64,000 nt of DNA from an uncultured Acetobacteraceae bacterium (GTDB lineage Bacteria > Pseudomonadota > Alphaproteobacteria > Acetobacterales > Acetobacteraceae), in assembly GCA_903907955.1 (NCBI GenBank), contig CAIVPZ010000020.1, forward strand, positions 91,289-155,288. The letters are read 5' to 3'. Numbering within the stretch: position 1 is the stretch's first letter; every line of letters starts with the position of its first letter. Positions 8,486 to 17,768 of the stretch are shown in pieces. The notes below the pieces were generated by a model, which had not been told where the DNA came from, did no database searches, and was given only the letters and a program-made list of their open reading frames with translations. Both the position numbers and the translations under genes were made by a program.

Positions 8486-9282
8486 CTGCCGATGATTTCG
8501 GCCTCTCCGAAGCCGTCAACGAAGGCATCGAGCGCGCCCATCGCGACGGCGTGCTGAACGCCGCGAGCCTGATGGTGGCGGGCGCCGCGGCGGCCGATGC
8601 GGTGGCGCGGGCAAAGCGCAATCCGGGGCTGCGGGTGGGTCTGCACCTGGTGGTCATCGAAGGCCCGGCGGTGCTGCCGCCGGCGGAAATTTCTGATCTT
8701 GTCGATGCGCGGGGGTGGTTTCCGTCCGACCAGTTGCGGCTGGGGGTAAACTACTTCTTCCGTCCGCGCGTGCGGCGCCAGTTGGCGGCGGAGATCAGGG
8801 CGCAGTTCGCCGCCTTCGCCGCGACCGGCCTGACGCTGGGTCATGCCGATGCGCACAAGCACATGCATCTGCATCCGACGGTGGGCGGGTTGCTGGTGCG
8901 GATCGGGCGGGAATTCGGGCTGCCGGCGGTGCGGGTGCCGGCCGAGCCGCCCGCGGTGATGGCGGCGTGCGGGGTGCCGGCGACCCTTGGGGCGCGGGCG
9001 GTGCTTGCGTGGTCGCGTTTGCTGCGGTGGCAGGTGCACCGGGCCGGCATGGCGGCGCCGGACGCGGTGTTCGGCCTGGCCTGGACCGGGCACATGACCG
9101 AGGCACGCCTGCTGCGGCTGATCGCGCAACTGCCGGACGGACAGAACGAGATTTATTTCCACCCGGCGGCGCGGCGCGATGCGACGCTCGCGGCGTTGAT
9201 GCCGGACTATGAGCACACCGCCGAACTGGCGGCCTTGTGCAGCCCGGCGGTGCGGGCTGCACTGGCGCTGCGGGCGGGCTGA
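8425..9282 (+). CDS. hpnK: Hopanoid-associated YdjC-family deacetylase HpnK (N-terminus from a repeat)
   Basis: HpnK is a carbohydrate-deacetylase-like protein (YdjC/ChbG fold) that removes the N-acetyl group from the hopanoid headgroup installed by HpnI. It is 285 residues. The metal-binding motif TADDFGLSEAVNEGIERAH is intact, as is GHADAHKHMHLHP near residues 137-150. Family members normally begin a few residues before TADDFG with a short beta-strand. Here the first 20 or so residues ([19 protein letters not shown]) come from an inverted copy of the dispersed repeat, and there is no good ribosome binding site. The protein may be poorly made, may fold abnormally, or may use this new N-terminus. 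Confidence 0.85.
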   Translation: MGSKGPLPLGGSRAEPWPCFTADDFGLSEAVNEGIERAHRDGVLNAASLMVAGAAAADAVARAKRNPGLRVGLHLVVIEGPAVLPPAEISDLVDARGWFPSDQLRLGVNYFFRPRVRRQLAAEIRAQFAAFAATGLTLGHADAHKHMHLHPTVGGLLVRIGREFGLPAVRVPAEPPAVMAACGVPATLGARAVLAWSRLLRWQVHRAGMAAPDAVFGLAWTGHMTEARLLRLIAQLPDGQNEIYFHPAARRDATLAALMPDYEHTAELAALCSPAVRAALALRAG

Positions 9283-9285
9283 CCG

Positions 9286-9636
9286 TCATTTTTCCAGCGG
9301 TCGTGGCGGCACCGGGTAGGCGGGACCGACCAGGACTTCCAGGGTTCGCCGGCCGCTCAGGATGTCAGCCGGGCCGTTGCCGCGCAGCAGGTCCTGCGGG
9401 TCCGGGGTGCCGCGCAGCACGTCGCCGCTGGGTGGCGGCGGCGCCGGGCAGATTGTGCCGCGGGAGGGAAGATGGGTCAGGCCAAACCCGCCGGTGATCG
9501 GGAACGGCGCCTGGGTGGGGCCGGTCAGGCCGACATAGATTTCCACGTCCATTGGCGGGCCGACCGGAACGGACGGGCAATCGGCCGGCTGGGCCAGCGC
9601 CGGCGCGGCCAGCAGGAGCATGACGAGCAGGGCCAT
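9286..9636 (-). CDS. Exported protein of unknown function
   Basis: A 116-residue protein with a clear signal peptide (MALLVMLLLAAPALA, cut before QPADCP). The mature part is proline- and glycine-rich with two cysteines, and contains the segment DVLRGTPDPQDLLRGNGPADILSG. No family is recognised. It is tail-to-tail with hpnK at 3 bp spacing. The ribosome binding site is weak. Confidence 0.6.
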   Translation of the reverse strand: MALLVMLLLAAPALAQPADCPSVPVGPPMDVEIYVGLTGPTQAPFPITGGFGLTHLPSRGTICPAPPPPSGDVLRGTPDPQDLLRGNGPADILSGRRTLEVLVGPAYPVPPRPLEK

Positions 9637-9697
9637 CCGCTGAGCATGATGCGACTGCGTGAACGGGAGGTTAGGCCGAAACGCCCGTATCGGGCGG

Positions 9698-9964
9698 TTA
9701 CGGGTGCAGCGTCCTGACGATCGTCAGCAGGCCGCCGACCAGCGCGGCGAGGCCGCCCAGGGTCACCACGGCGACCTGCCACGGGGCCAGCGCCCGGTCG
9801 CGGTCCAGTTTCCGCGCTCCGGCCGCCAGCTTGTCCCGCTCGGCGGCCAGCTTGTGGGATTCGGCGACGAATATGAGGGTTTCTTCGACCAGTTTTTGCG
9901 TCTCGGCCCGATTGCGGTCGATGCGTGCCAGTTGCTCGCGAATATCGAATCCTGCGTCGCTCAT
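9698..9964 (-). CDS. Short coiled-coil protein with C-terminal membrane anchor
   Basis: Eighty-eight residues from the ATG at 9964 (MSDAGFDIREQLARID). Residues 8-55 are charged heptad-like helix (RNRAETQKLVEET, HKLAAERDKLAAGARKLDRDR), and residues 60-83 are a hydrophobic helix (WQVAVVTLGGLAALVGGLLTIV). This is the architecture of small anchored helical proteins common in Acetobacteraceae, without assigned function. The longer reading from 10021 would begin beside the dispersed repeat and is less likely. Confidence 0.65.
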   Translation of the reverse strand: MSDAGFDIREQLARIDRNRAETQKLVEETLIFVAESHKLAAERDKLAAGARKLDRDRALAPWQVAVVTLGGLAALVGGLLTIVRTLHP

Positions 9965-10021
9965 TGGGTGAGTTCCCTGGCTTCCATCAGGCGTGCAGGC
10001 ACGATAGCAGAAATCCACCAA

Positions 10022-10090
10022 CGAATGGGTTCCAAGGGCCTCCCGGCCCTTGGCGGGTCCAGGGCAGCGCCCTGGCCTTACTTGCTTGCT
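10022..10090 (-). repeat. Dispersed two-palindrome repeat, copy 3 (minus)
   Basis: Both palindromes are present. Read on the minus strand, the repeat begins inside the last codons of the FAD oxidoreductase gene, whose stop codon TAA (10078-10080) falls in the AAGCAAGTAAGGCC boundary. Confidence 0.85.
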
Positions 10091-11199
10091 TCTATTGTCA
10101 TTTCCGCCACGTACCCAGCCAGCGCAAGCGAAGCAGTCAGCCCCGGGCTTTCAATGCCGAACAGGTGGACCAGCCCAGGAATGCCGTGGGTTTGCTGCCC
10201 CTGCACCACGAAGTCCTGCCCCGCCGCGCCGGGCGGCACGATTTTCGGGCGGATGCCGGCGTAGCCGGGTTGCAGGGCGCCGTCGCGCAGGCCGGGCCAG
10301 TAGCGGCGCACGGCGGCGGTGAAGTGGTCGGCGCGGCGGGGATCGACGCTGTAGTCGATGCGGTCGATCCATTCGACGTCGGGGCCGAACCGGGCCTGCC
10401 CGCCGAGGTCGATGGTCAGGTGGACGCCGAGGCCGCCGGGCACCGGCACCGGATAGATCAGGCGCGAGAACGGGGAGCGGCCGGCGAGGGTGAAGTAGGA
10501 GCCTTTCGCGTAATAGGCGGTGGGAATGAACCGGCCGGGCATGCCGGCGAGCGAGCGGGCGAGCGCGGGGGCGTGCAGCCCGGCCGCGTTGACCAGCAGC
10601 CGGCAGCGCAGGCGCATCGGGTCGGCGCCGCCCACGGTGATTTCGGTGCCGCAATCGGTAATGGCGCCGCCGGTGACCGGGCTGCGGAAGACGAACACGG
10701 CGCCGGCGTGTTCGGCCTCGCCCTGCAGGGCGAGCATGAGGGCATGGCTGTCGATGATGCCGGTGCTGCCGGAGAGCAGGGCGGCGGTGCAGGACAGCGC
10801 CGGTTCCAGCGCGGTCGCCTCGGCCTGGGTCAGCAGGCGCATGTCCTCCACGCCGTTGGCTTCGGCGCGGGCCTTGATGCCGGCGAGCCGCTCGGTTTCT
10901 TCGCGGGTGGTGGCGACGATCAGCTTGCCGCAGGCGCAATGCGGCACCCCGCGGTCGCGGCAGAATGCATACAGCATGCGCCGGCCCGGCACGCAGAGCC
11001 GGGCCATCAGGCTGTGCTGCGGGTAGTAGATGCCGGCGTGGATGACCTCGCTGTTGCGGCTGGAGGTTTGCGTGCCGATGGCGCTTTCGGCCTCCAGCAC
11101 GATCACCTCGCGGCCGGCCTGCGCCAGCGCGCGGGCCACCGCGATGCCGACCACGCCGGCGCCGATCACCACGCAGTCCACGTCTTCCGCCGGGTTCAT
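10078..11199 (-). CDS. FAD-dependent oxidoreductase, L-2-hydroxyglutarate oxidase-like
   Basis: A 373-residue DAO-family flavoprotein. The FAD-binding Rossmann motif [20 protein letters not shown] is at the N-terminus, followed by the family segments [16 protein letters not shown] and [10 protein letters not shown] and the C-terminal [15 protein letters not shown]. This pattern is typical of LhgO/L2HGDH-like oxidases, which oxidise L-2-hydroxyglutarate; the substrate is inferred. The ATG at 11199 overlaps the chvG stop in ATGA (11196-11199), so it is the third gene of a chvI-chvG operon. Confidence 0.88.
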   Translation of the reverse strand: MNPAEDVDCVVIGAGVVGIAVARALAQAGREVIVLEAESAIGTQTSSRNSEVIHAGIYYPQHSLMARLCVPGRRMLYAFCRDRGVPHCACGKLIVATTREETERLAGIKARAEANGVEDMRLLTQAEATALEPALSCTAALLSGSTGIIDSHALMLALQGEAEHAGAVFVFRSPVTGGAITDCGTEITVGGADPMRLRCRLLVNAAGLHAPALARSLAGMPGRFIPTAYYAKGSYFTLAGRSPFSRLIYPVPVPGGLGVHLTIDLGGQARFGPDVEWIDRIDYSVDPRRADHFTAAVRRYWPGLRDGALQPGYAGIRPKIVPPGAAGQDFVVQGQQTHGIPGLVHLFGIESPGLTASLALAGYVAEMTIEASK

Positions 11200-12884
11200 T
11201 TCACGCCTTGCGCCACCGGCAGGCGGACGATGAAGCGGGCGCCCAGGATACGGCCGTCCGGGTCGCGGCGGTTTTCGGCGATGATGCGGCCCTTCAGCGC
11301 CTCGACGATCTGCCGGCTGATCGACAGGCCGAGACCGGAATGCTGGCCGAAGCGCTCGCCCTGCGGGCGCTCGGAATAGAACCGGTCGAAAATATGCTCG
11401 AGCTGGGCCTCGGGAATGCCGGGGCCTTCGTCCTCGATGCTGATTTCCACCTGGCCGCCGGCCTCGCGGGCGTGCAGCCGGATGCGGCCGTCCTGCGGCG
11501 AGAAGGATTCCGCATTGCCGATCAGGTTGCGCAGCACCTGCACCAGCCTTCCCTCCACCGCCTGCACCACCACGTGGCCCTCGGGCGGGGCCAGTTCGAT
11601 ATGCGGGTCGCCGTCGCCGCGGGTGGTCTCGTTGATTTCGGCCAGGGTGGCGAGCATCGGCGCCACGTCGATCGGCTCGGCGGCGATGCGCGACAGCTCG
11701 GCGTCGATGCGGGAGGCGTCGCTGATGTCGCTGATCAGCCGGTCGAGCCGGCCGACATCCTCGGCGATGATGGCGAGCAGGCGGCGCTGCTTGTCGGCAT
11801 CCTCGATGCGGCGCAGGGTTTCGATGGCGCTGCGGATCGAGGAGAGCGGGTTCTTGATTTCGTGCGCCACATCGGCGGCGAAGCGCTCTATGGCGTCCAT
11901 GCGCGCCCACAGCGCGCGCGCCGATTCCGACAGGGCGCCGGCGAGTTCGCCGATCTCGTCGCGGCGATCCAGCAGCGACGGCGGCACCGCGCCGGTGCGG
12001 CCGCGGCCCTCGCGCATCTTCTCGGCCGCCCGGGCGAGCCGCAGGATCGGCCGGGCGATGGTCTGCGACAGGTACCAGGACATGATCACGGTCAGGCCGA
12101 GCGCCAGCGTGAACAGGCCGAGGATGGACAGGCGGATGGCGAGCAGGCTGTCGTCCACCTCGCGCGCCTCGCGGGTCAGCAGCACGATGCCGACGGTCGC
12201 GCGGTTGCGCTGCACCGGCTCGGCCACCGTCACCAGCAGGCGGGCATCGGCGGTGCGGCGGATATAGGGCGGCATCTCGCGGCCCTGGTTGCTGCCGGTG
12301 AGCCGTACCTCCTCGGCCACGTCGGGCTGCCAGTCCGGGCCGGCGGCGGAGGGGCCGGTGTCGAGCACCGGCGCCTGGTTGCCGTGCGGCAGCAGCACCA
12401 GCAGCTTGTCGTAGATGCGGCCGATGGTGCCGACCAGCGGGCTGCGCTCGACCGCCGGCGGCAGCGGCTCGGTGACCACAGCGCCGCCGGTGCCCTCGCG
12501 CACCCGGCTGTCGGCCACCACGGCGCCGTCGGGGCTGTACAGCTTGGCCTGGGCGTTCGGGGTCGGCTCGGTCAGGCGGCGCAGCAGCGGGCGGGCGAGT
12601 TCCGGCAGCAAACGCGGCCGGTCGGCCTCGTCCTCCTTCACCGCCGTCTCGCCGAGGGCGCCGGCGAAGATGCGTGCCTGCTCGCGCAGCGTGCCGACCT
12701 CGGCCAGCAGCAGGCCGTTCTCGTACTGGTCGAGGTAGAGCAGGCCGGCCAGCAGCAGCACCAGCGGCACCGCGTTGACCAGCAGGATCCGGCGCAGCAG
12801 CGGCGGCACCCAGCGGAAGCGGGGGCGCTTGCGCTGGGTGGCCGCCGCCGTCAGCGGGACCGGCAGGGTGCCGCTATCGGGCAT
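11196..12884 (-). CDS. chvG: Sensor histidine kinase, ChvG type
   Basis: A 562-residue membrane sensor kinase. The first transmembrane helix is near residues 30-48 ([19 protein letters not shown]), then comes a periplasmic stimulus-sensing domain, then a second helix near 250-270 and HAMP. The H-box is [20 protein letters not shown], the N-box [12 protein letters not shown], the G1 box [11 protein letters not shown] and the G2 box [16 protein letters not shown]. ChvG/ExoS kinases of Alphaproteobacteria respond to acid and envelope conditions and phosphorylate ChvI. It starts 5 bp after the chvI stop. Confidence 0.9.
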   Translation of the reverse strand: MPDSGTLPVPLTAAATQRKRPRFRWVPPLLRRILLVNAVPLVLLLAGLLYLDQYENGLLLAEVGTLREQARIFAGALGETAVKEDEADRPRLLPELARPLLRRLTEPTPNAQAKLYSPDGAVVADSRVREGTGGAVVTEPLPPAVERSPLVGTIGRIYDKLLVLLPHGNQAPVLDTGPSAAGPDWQPDVAEEVRLTGSNQGREMPPYIRRTADARLLVTVAEPVQRNRATVGIVLLTREAREVDDSLLAIRLSILGLFTLALGLTVIMSWYLSQTIARPILRLARAAEKMREGRGRTGAVPPSLLDRRDEIGELAGALSESARALWARMDAIERFAADVAHEIKNPLSSIRSAIETLRRIEDADKQRRLLAIIAEDVGRLDRLISDISDASRIDAELSRIAAEPIDVAPMLATLAEINETTRGDGDPHIELAPPEGHVVVQAVEGRLVQVLRNLIGNAESFSPQDGRIRLHAREAGGQVEISIEDEGPGIPEAQLEHIFDRFYSERPQGERFGQHSGLGLSISRQIVEALKGRIIAENRRDPDGRILGARFIVRLPVAQGVK

Positions 12885-12889
12885 GCCCC

Positions 12890-13591
12890 TCAGGCATCCT
12901 TGTAGCGGTAGCCGATGCCGTAGAGCGTCTCGATCTGGTTGAAGCTGTCATCGGCCGAACGGAACTTCTTGCGCACGCGCTTGACGTGGCTGTCGATGGT
13001 GCGGTCGTCGACGTAGATGTTCTCGCCATAGGCGGCGTCGATCAGCTGGTCGCGCGACTTGACCATGCCGGGGCGGGTGGCGAGCGCCTTCACCAGCAGG
13101 AATTCGGTGACGGTGAGCTGGATGTCGCGGCCCTTCCACAGGCACTGGTGCTTGGTTTCGTCCAGCACCAGGTCGCCGCGCGTCATCACCCCGGCGGGGG
13201 TGGCGCCGGAGCCTTCGGCGCGGCTGGCTTCGTTGCGGCGGAGCAGGGCGCGGATGCGCTCCAGCAGCAGGCGCTGGCTGAACGGCTTGGTGATGTAGTC
13301 GTCCGCGCCCAGCCGCAGGCCCATCACCTCGTCCACCTCCTCGTCCTTGCTGGTAAGGAAGATGACCGGCAGACTGGTGCGCTGGCGCAGCTTCTGCAGC
13401 AGCTCCATGCCGTCCATGCGGGGCATCTTGACGTCGAGCACCGCGAGGTCGACGGGGCGGCTGATCAGCCCCTGCAACGCGCTTTCGCCGTCGGTGTAGG
13501 TGCGCACCTGAAAGCCTTCCTGCTCCAGGGTCATGGCGACGCTGGTGAGGATGTTGCGGTCGTCGTCCACCAGGGCGATGGTCTGCTTCAT
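12890..13591 (-). CDS. chvI: OmpR-type response regulator, ChvI type
   Basis: A 233-residue response regulator. The receiver domain (1-120) has acidic residues DDD at 9-11, phospho-acceptor D53 in [13 protein letters not shown], and the invariant lysine in DDYITKPFS. The C-terminal winged-helix domain ends with [17 protein letters not shown] and [14 protein letters not shown], very close to ChvI. The ATG at 13591 has GGAG upstream. It is the first gene of the chvI-chvG-oxidoreductase operon and is divergent from the HugZ-like gene. Confidence 0.92.
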   Translation of the reverse strand: MKQTIALVDDDRNILTSVAMTLEQEGFQVRTYTDGESALQGLISRPVDLAVLDVKMPRMDGMELLQKLRQRTSLPVIFLTSKDEEVDEVMGLRLGADDYITKPFSQRLLLERIRALLRRNEASRAEGSGATPAGVMTRGDLVLDETKHQCLWKGRDIQLTVTEFLLVKALATRPGMVKSRDQLIDAAYGENIYVDDRTIDSHVKRVRKKFRSADDSFNQIETLYGIGYRYKDA

Positions 13592-13695
13592 GGCGCAATC
13601 TCCGGTGTGTGCGCGGGCGTGCTGGCCACGCTTCGTCGCATCCCGCGAATATGGGTGGTGATTGTGGCGCAACGAGGATGGAGGGTGAACGAAAT

Positions 13696-14421
13696 ATGGC
13701 GCCAGAACCTGAAGAACCAGCACCGGAAGAACAGGAATCGCCGTTATGGGTGGCGCGCAGGCTGCTGCGGGCGGCGCGGGCCGGCACGCTGGGCACGGTG
13801 ATCGACGGCCAGCCCTTCGCCACCCTGGTGACGCCGGCGAGCGCCGCCGATCTCTCGGTGCTGCTGATGCTGTCGTCGCTGTCCGAGCACACCCGCCACC
13901 TGCGCGGCGACCCGCGCTGCTCGCTGCTGGTGGTGGGCACGCCCTCCGGCGCCAACCCGCAGACCGCGCCGCGGGTGACGGTGACCGGGCTGGCGGCGGT
14001 CGATCCCGATCCGGCGCTGAAGGCGCGCTGGCTGGCGGTGCATCCTTATGGTGCGCTGTACGCCGGGTTCGGCGATTTCGCGCTGTGGCGCTTCCAGCCG
14101 GTGCAGGCGCTGTTCGTGGGCGGGTTCGCGCGCGCCGCGCGGTTGCGCCAGGCCGAACTGCTGCCCGATCCCGACGCGGTGGCCGCCATTGCCGATGCCG
14201 CGCACGATATCATGCTGCATTGCAACCAGGACCACGCGGCGGCGCTGCGGCTGATCGCCCGCCGGGCGGGCGGCGGCGACGGGCCTTGGCAAATGGTGGG
14301 GGTCGACGTGGACGGGTGCGACCTTGGCTGCGGCGAGCAGGTGCTGCGGGTGGCCTGGTCGGGGCCGGTTGGGGATGCGGGTGGCGTCAGGCGCGAACTG
14401 GTCGGGCTGGGGCGAAAATAA
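13696..14421 (+). CDS. HugZ-like FMN-binding / pyridoxamine-phosphate-oxidase-fold protein
   Basis: A 241-residue protein. The N-terminal split beta-barrel (about 15-155: [27 protein letters not shown] written in pieces here as [10 protein letters not shown] and PFATLVTP) and a C-terminal DUF2470-like domain with [16 protein letters not shown] are the HugZ/CREG arrangement. Relatives bind haem or FMN; HugZ degrades haem. The C-terminal haem-binding region is not diagnostic here. The start at 13696 is preceded by GGAGGG. The stop lies directly against a dispersed repeat. Confidence 0.82.
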   Translation: MAPEPEEPAPEEQESPLWVARRLLRAARAGTLGTVIDGQPFATLVTPASAADLSVLLMLSSLSEHTRHLRGDPRCSLLVVGTPSGANPQTAPRVTVTGLAAVDPDPALKARWLAVHPYGALYAGFGDFALWRFQPVQALFVGGFARAARLRQAELLPDPDAVAAIADAAHDIMLHCNQDHAAALRLIARRAGGGDGPWQMVGVDVDGCDLGCGEQVLRVAWSGPVGDAGGVRRELVGLGRK

Positions 14422-14492
14422 AGCAAGGAAGGCCAGGGCTCTGCCCTGGACCCGGCAGGGGGCGGCGGCCCCCTGCACCCCGTTCCTTAAGG
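14421..14492 (+). repeat. Dispersed two-palindrome repeat, copy 4 (plus)
   Basis: Begins immediately at the stop codon of the HugZ-like gene (AAAGCAAGGAAGGCCAGGG) and ends in CGTTCCTTAAG just before the 3' end of the convergent CBS gene. It fills the whole convergent gap. Confidence 0.85.
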
Positions 14493-14493
14493 C

Positions 14494-14961
14494 TTATTCT
14501 CCGCTGGCGAGGGCGCGGACCAGGTCGCGCCGGGCGACGATGCCCATCAGCTTGCCGTCCCGCATCACCAGCACGCGGCGCACGTTGTCCTGGCCGACCA
14601 GCCTGGCCACGTCGCGCAACGGGGTGTTCTCGGCGACCTTGACCGGATCGGTGCGCATGACCTTGGAAACCGGGCGGTTCCCCGCGTCGATGGTGGCGAC
14701 GACGTCGGGGGAGAGTTCCTGGCCCTCGGCCAGGATGTCGAGCCAGCGGTGGAAGCGCTGCTCGGCGGCATCATCCGGGCGGACCAGATCGGCTTCGGAG
14801 ACGAGGCCGACGACGCGCCCCGCGGCATCGACCACCGGCAGCCCGGACACGGCGCGCTTGAGCATCAGCTGGGCGGCCCGCCGCAGCGTGTCTTCCGGGC
14901 GCGCGGTAACGACATCGCGTGTCATCACGTCCGCGGCAGTGAAGTTGGATGTGTCGAACAT
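14494..14961 (-). CDS. Tandem CBS-domain protein
   Basis: A 155-residue stand-alone pair of CBS motifs that would form an adenine-nucleotide-binding Bateman module. CBS1 is TAADVMTRDVVTARPEDTL to VVGLVSEADLVRP, and CBS2 is VSKVMRTDPVKVAENTPL to LMGIVARRDLVRAL. It is clearly paralogous to the gene at 21240. The ATG at 14961 gives the family start MFDTSNFTAADVM and has GAGG about 9 bp upstream. No partner enzyme is adjacent, so the regulated target is unknown. Confidence 0.88.
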   Translation of the reverse strand: MFDTSNFTAADVMTRDVVTARPEDTLRRAAQLMLKRAVSGLPVVDAAGRVVGLVSEADLVRPDDAAEQRFHRWLDILAEGQELSPDVVATIDAGNRPVSKVMRTDPVKVAENTPLRDVARLVGQDNVRRVLVMRDGKLMGIVARRDLVRALASGE

Positions 14962-15971
14962 GGTTGGGGACCTCGAAATCCTGATGTGCATGGGGTGGCA
15001 CATGTGGCGATACCGTGCCTTGAAACAGGTCAACCGGTCAACGTGACTCGGCCCGGCGAGGCGGGGAAAAGGCGTGGCGCCCTCCGGCCGTTCGGTGCGG
15101 ACCACCTGATAGCCGGGGCGTCCCGGATACCAGACCGGTGCGCTCCAGACATGTCCGTACCGCAGGACTCCATGGCGGCAAGGTCGGCCGGATCGCCATC
15201 GGCGACGGCGGACACGCCGACCGCCGGTGCCTGCGCGCATTCGGCGAGCGCCGCCATGACCGCGGCGAGCACCGCCGCGGTGGTGGGCGCCCGGTCAGAT
15301 GGCTGGATCGGCCCCCCGCCACGGGACGAACGCATCGAGCCCGAGCAACAGGTCGCCGCGCCCTGCCAGCGCCGCGCGGTCGATCCCGCCCGATTGTTGC
15401 GCGTCACGGAAATCAAGCCGTATCGCGCGAGATGTCGCGCCAGGAACCGTGGCGAGTCGGACGCGGGACAGCGGCGTCCTGTTGGATGGTCAGGCAAGAT
15501 GAAAGCCAACGAGATCACCTTATACCATTTTCGGTCCTTGGCCGCAAACCGCGGACTTTCGCATAACAATATACTTTCCATATAGTGGCAGTAGTGCTTT
15601 ATTGTCTCGGTGCCGTTCTGAGTATCTGATCGGAAAGGCAGCTCAAGTCCCGGCTTTCCGTGCGCCATTGCCGCATGCTGGAGTGCGCTATTTTATGCTT
15701 GACCGGGCGCATCTGCTCACATATATTCAAATTGCTGCACCGCAACATAATGCTTCGATGATGGCCTCACGCCGTCATCTCGGATTGACGCTCGGGCACG
15801 ATCGCCTCCGGGTGGCAGTGCAACCAACGGCGAAGCGATTCGGCCAGAGGCGCCGCGGCGGGTCCATCCGATCCGCCAGTTCGCACGCATTCGACATCGG
15901 CACGGCCGCCGCAGCTGCGATGCTGCGAAGCGGCAAGGACGGGTATTGCAACTGCATCGGGAACGGAGATC
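14962..15971. other. About 1 kb without a convincing gene
   Basis: Several overlapping frames are open on both strands between 15030 and 15670, but none has family features, a good start site or consistent codon use. The first half is GC-rich; from about 15500 to 15760 the DNA is notably AT-richer, consistent with a promoter-bearing intergenic region ahead of the RlpA-like gene. A decayed gene on the minus strand around 15030-15450 cannot be excluded. Confidence 0.5.
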
Positions 15972-16382
15972 TTGAAGAAGCTGCTTCTTGCCACAGCCAT
16001 TTTGTCAATGTTTCACGTATTGCCCGCCTTCGCCGGGCCGGACACCCACCAGGTTCCATCGCGTCCCTCCGCCGCCCAGGTCGGCATGGCCTCGTGGTAC
16101 GGCCGCTCGCACGCCGGCCGGCCGACCGCCAACGGCGAGCGTTTCAATCCTGGCGCAATGACCTGTGCGCACCGGACCCTGCCGCTGGGATCGGTCGTCA
16201 CGGTCACCAACATCGCCACCGGCACGAACGTGACATGCCGGGTCAATGATCGCGGTCCCTATGTGAGGGGGCGGATCCTGGACCTGAGCGAGCAGGCAGC
16301 CATGCGGCTCGGCGTCGGCGAGCAGGGTCTCATGCGCGTGCGCATCGAAATCATCGGCGACGAGACCGGCTTCCAGGGCTGA
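15972..16382 (+). CDS. RlpA-like double-psi beta-barrel protein (exported)
   Basis: A 136-residue protein of the RlpA family, whose members are septal-ring lytic transglycosylases or bind peptidoglycan. The start is TTG at 15972 (MKKLLLATAILSMFHVLPAFA signal peptide) with GGAG 6 bp upstream. The DPBB domain is complete: GMASWYGRSHAGRPTANGE, MTCAHRTLPLGSVVTVTN, VNDRGPYVRGRILDLSEQAA. There is no lipobox cysteine and no SPOR domain, so it is a short periplasmic form. Confidence 0.9.
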   Translation: MKKLLLATAILSMFHVLPAFAGPDTHQVPSRPSAAQVGMASWYGRSHAGRPTANGERFNPGAMTCAHRTLPLGSVVTVTNIATGTNVTCRVNDRGPYVRGRILDLSEQAAMRLGVGEQGLMRVRIEIIGDETGFQG

Positions 16383-16559
16383 ACGCGGAAGAAACCGGCC
16401 GCCCCGACCGCGAATCGTTATCGTCCGTTCAGACTTGCGACATTTGCAAGTGAAATTCGGTGAAACCCTCGCGAATTTGAAGATTTTCGTAACATTTGCT
16501 CACAAGGGTGGCGGCCTGTAGGTGCTTCCCATTTTCCTGTCTGCACCTATATTGGGGTT

Positions 16560-16706
16560 ATGACCAAAATCACCAACACCACCAACGAAACAGACCACGA
16601 AGAGGACCTCGCTGGCGCTGGCAAGCTCCTCGTTGTCCGCCTGTGGTTGGCAGGCGCCGCCGTCGCTGTCGCGACGTGCCTCGCGCAACTGCACCTGGGC
16701 GGCTGA
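16560..16706 (+). CDS. 48-residue putative small membrane protein
   Basis: ATG at 16560 opens MTKITNTTNETDHEEDLAG, followed by a hydrophobic stretch, LLVVRLWLAGAAVAVATCLAQ, and ends LHLGG. The polar, acidic N-terminus and single helix suggest a small inner-membrane protein. A TATATT lies 7 bp before the ATG, which could mean a leaderless transcript. No family is recognised, and it may be chance. Confidence 0.35.
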   Translation: MTKITNTTNETDHEEDLAGAGKLLVVRLWLAGAAVAVATCLAQLHLGG

Positions 16707-17071
16707 CCGCCTCTTCGTCATCCGGCGCTATGCTGGCACTGCCTTCCTTCGCCAGCCGTCGTGGGTTCGCGGCAGAGGCGGAGACGCGGCTGCCGTCCGG
16801 GCCAGCCTGACGGTCGGCAATATGCTGTTCACTGTTGCCGCGTAGGCTGCCCCCCGCCGCACGTCTCTCCATTCGTTTATCCTGAACTGCGACTTTGGGC
16901 GGGACCGGGTGCACGCATGGATGGCCCGGTCCCGTTCGCCGGCGGGTGCAAATTTTCTTGTCTCGCTCTTTCCGAGTAGCTGCCGCACTACACCCGCCGC
17001 CCGGTCCCGGACCGCGGCCACCTGAGGATGACGCGTCAGACATACTTCATCTCGTTGCAAGGAAAACGATC
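16707..17071. other. Gap without recognised features
   Basis: No open frame here has family features or a good start. The last 20 bases hold the ribosome binding site of the following gene (AAGGAA at 17059-17064). Confidence 0.5.
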
Positions 17072-17449
17072 ATGACAAGAATACCGCCGATGCGCCTCGT
17101 CGCTGCTGCTGCGTTTGCCCTGACGATCGGCTCAGCAGGTCTTGCTCAGGCCGGCAAGCAGGACTTTACGCTGGTGAACCGCACCGGCTACACGGTTTCC
17201 CATGTTTATGTCAGCGCGGCGAGCACATCGTCCTGGGAAGAGGACGTGCTGGGCGAGGACACGCTGGAAAACAACGATCACGTCAACATTCATTTCGAGA
17301 ATGGCGGGCGCGGCTGTTTCTATGACCTCAAGGTTGTCTACGACGATGGCGATTCGTCGGAGTGGGGCAAGATCAACCTGTGCCAGATCAGCCGGATATC
17401 GATCTACTGGAACCGTAAGGCCGGCACCACGCGCGCTGTGGTCGAATAG
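17072..17449 (+). CDS. Small secreted protein of a conserved unknown family
   Basis: A 125-residue exported protein: signal peptide RLVAAAAFALTIGSAGLAQA, then FTLVNRTGYTVSHVYVSAA, SSWEEDVLGEDTLENNDHV, and FYDLKVVYDDGDSSEWGKI. This family of short beta-rich secreted proteins occurs widely in Proteobacteria and is sometimes mislabelled argininosuccinate lyase; the function is unknown. AAGGAA is 8 bp upstream of the ATG. A hairpin terminator follows. Confidence 0.8.
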   Translation: MTRIPPMRLVAAAAFALTIGSAGLAQAGKQDFTLVNRTGYTVSHVYVSAASTSSWEEDVLGEDTLENNDHVNIHFENGGRGCFYDLKVVYDDGDSSEWGKINLCQISRISIYWNRKAGTTRAVVE

Positions 17450-17471
17450 ATCCGGACGGGGGTGATGCAAG

Positions 17472-17495
17472 GCCGGAACGCACCGTTCCGGCTTT
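17472..17495 (+). terminator. Hairpin terminator after the small secreted protein gene
   Basis: A perfect 9-bp stem, GCCGGAACG / CGTTCCGGC with loop CAC, is followed by TTTG, 23 bp after the stop codon. Confidence 0.65.
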
Positions 17496-17768
17496 GACGT
17501 CATCGGGGTGCGTGCCTGGTTGCCCGGTCTGGTTCGTTGTCCGGGGGCTGCGCGGGCATCCCTCTCCCGAGCCATCCCCGCCGATTCCCGACCGACTCCA
17601 GGGCGCGCCCTCGCGCAGAGTCTTGCGCGATGCCGCGCTGGCAGACCAGCGCATCGATCGGCACGATCGCCCCCTCCAACGGGTGGCCGCGATCAAGTCG
17701 GAATATCTGGCCGCCTTGCGTTGGAATCCGCAGTTATTTCAAGAAAGAACGGTTTACCTTGTAAGTTT
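17496..17768. other. Gap between convergent transcription units
   Basis: Short overlapping frames occur on both strands, but none resembles a known protein. From about 17720 the DNA becomes AT-richer, at the 3' boundary of the lipoprotein operon. Confidence 0.45.

Noticed and set aside
11208..12905. A 565-codon frame opposite chvG
   Set aside because: Antisense shadow of a clear histidine kinase.
15030..15668. A minus-strand frame of 212 codons in the gap before the RlpA-like gene
   Set aside because: No domain, no good ribosome binding site, and unusual composition; other frames over the same DNA are equally open. A decayed gene remains possible.
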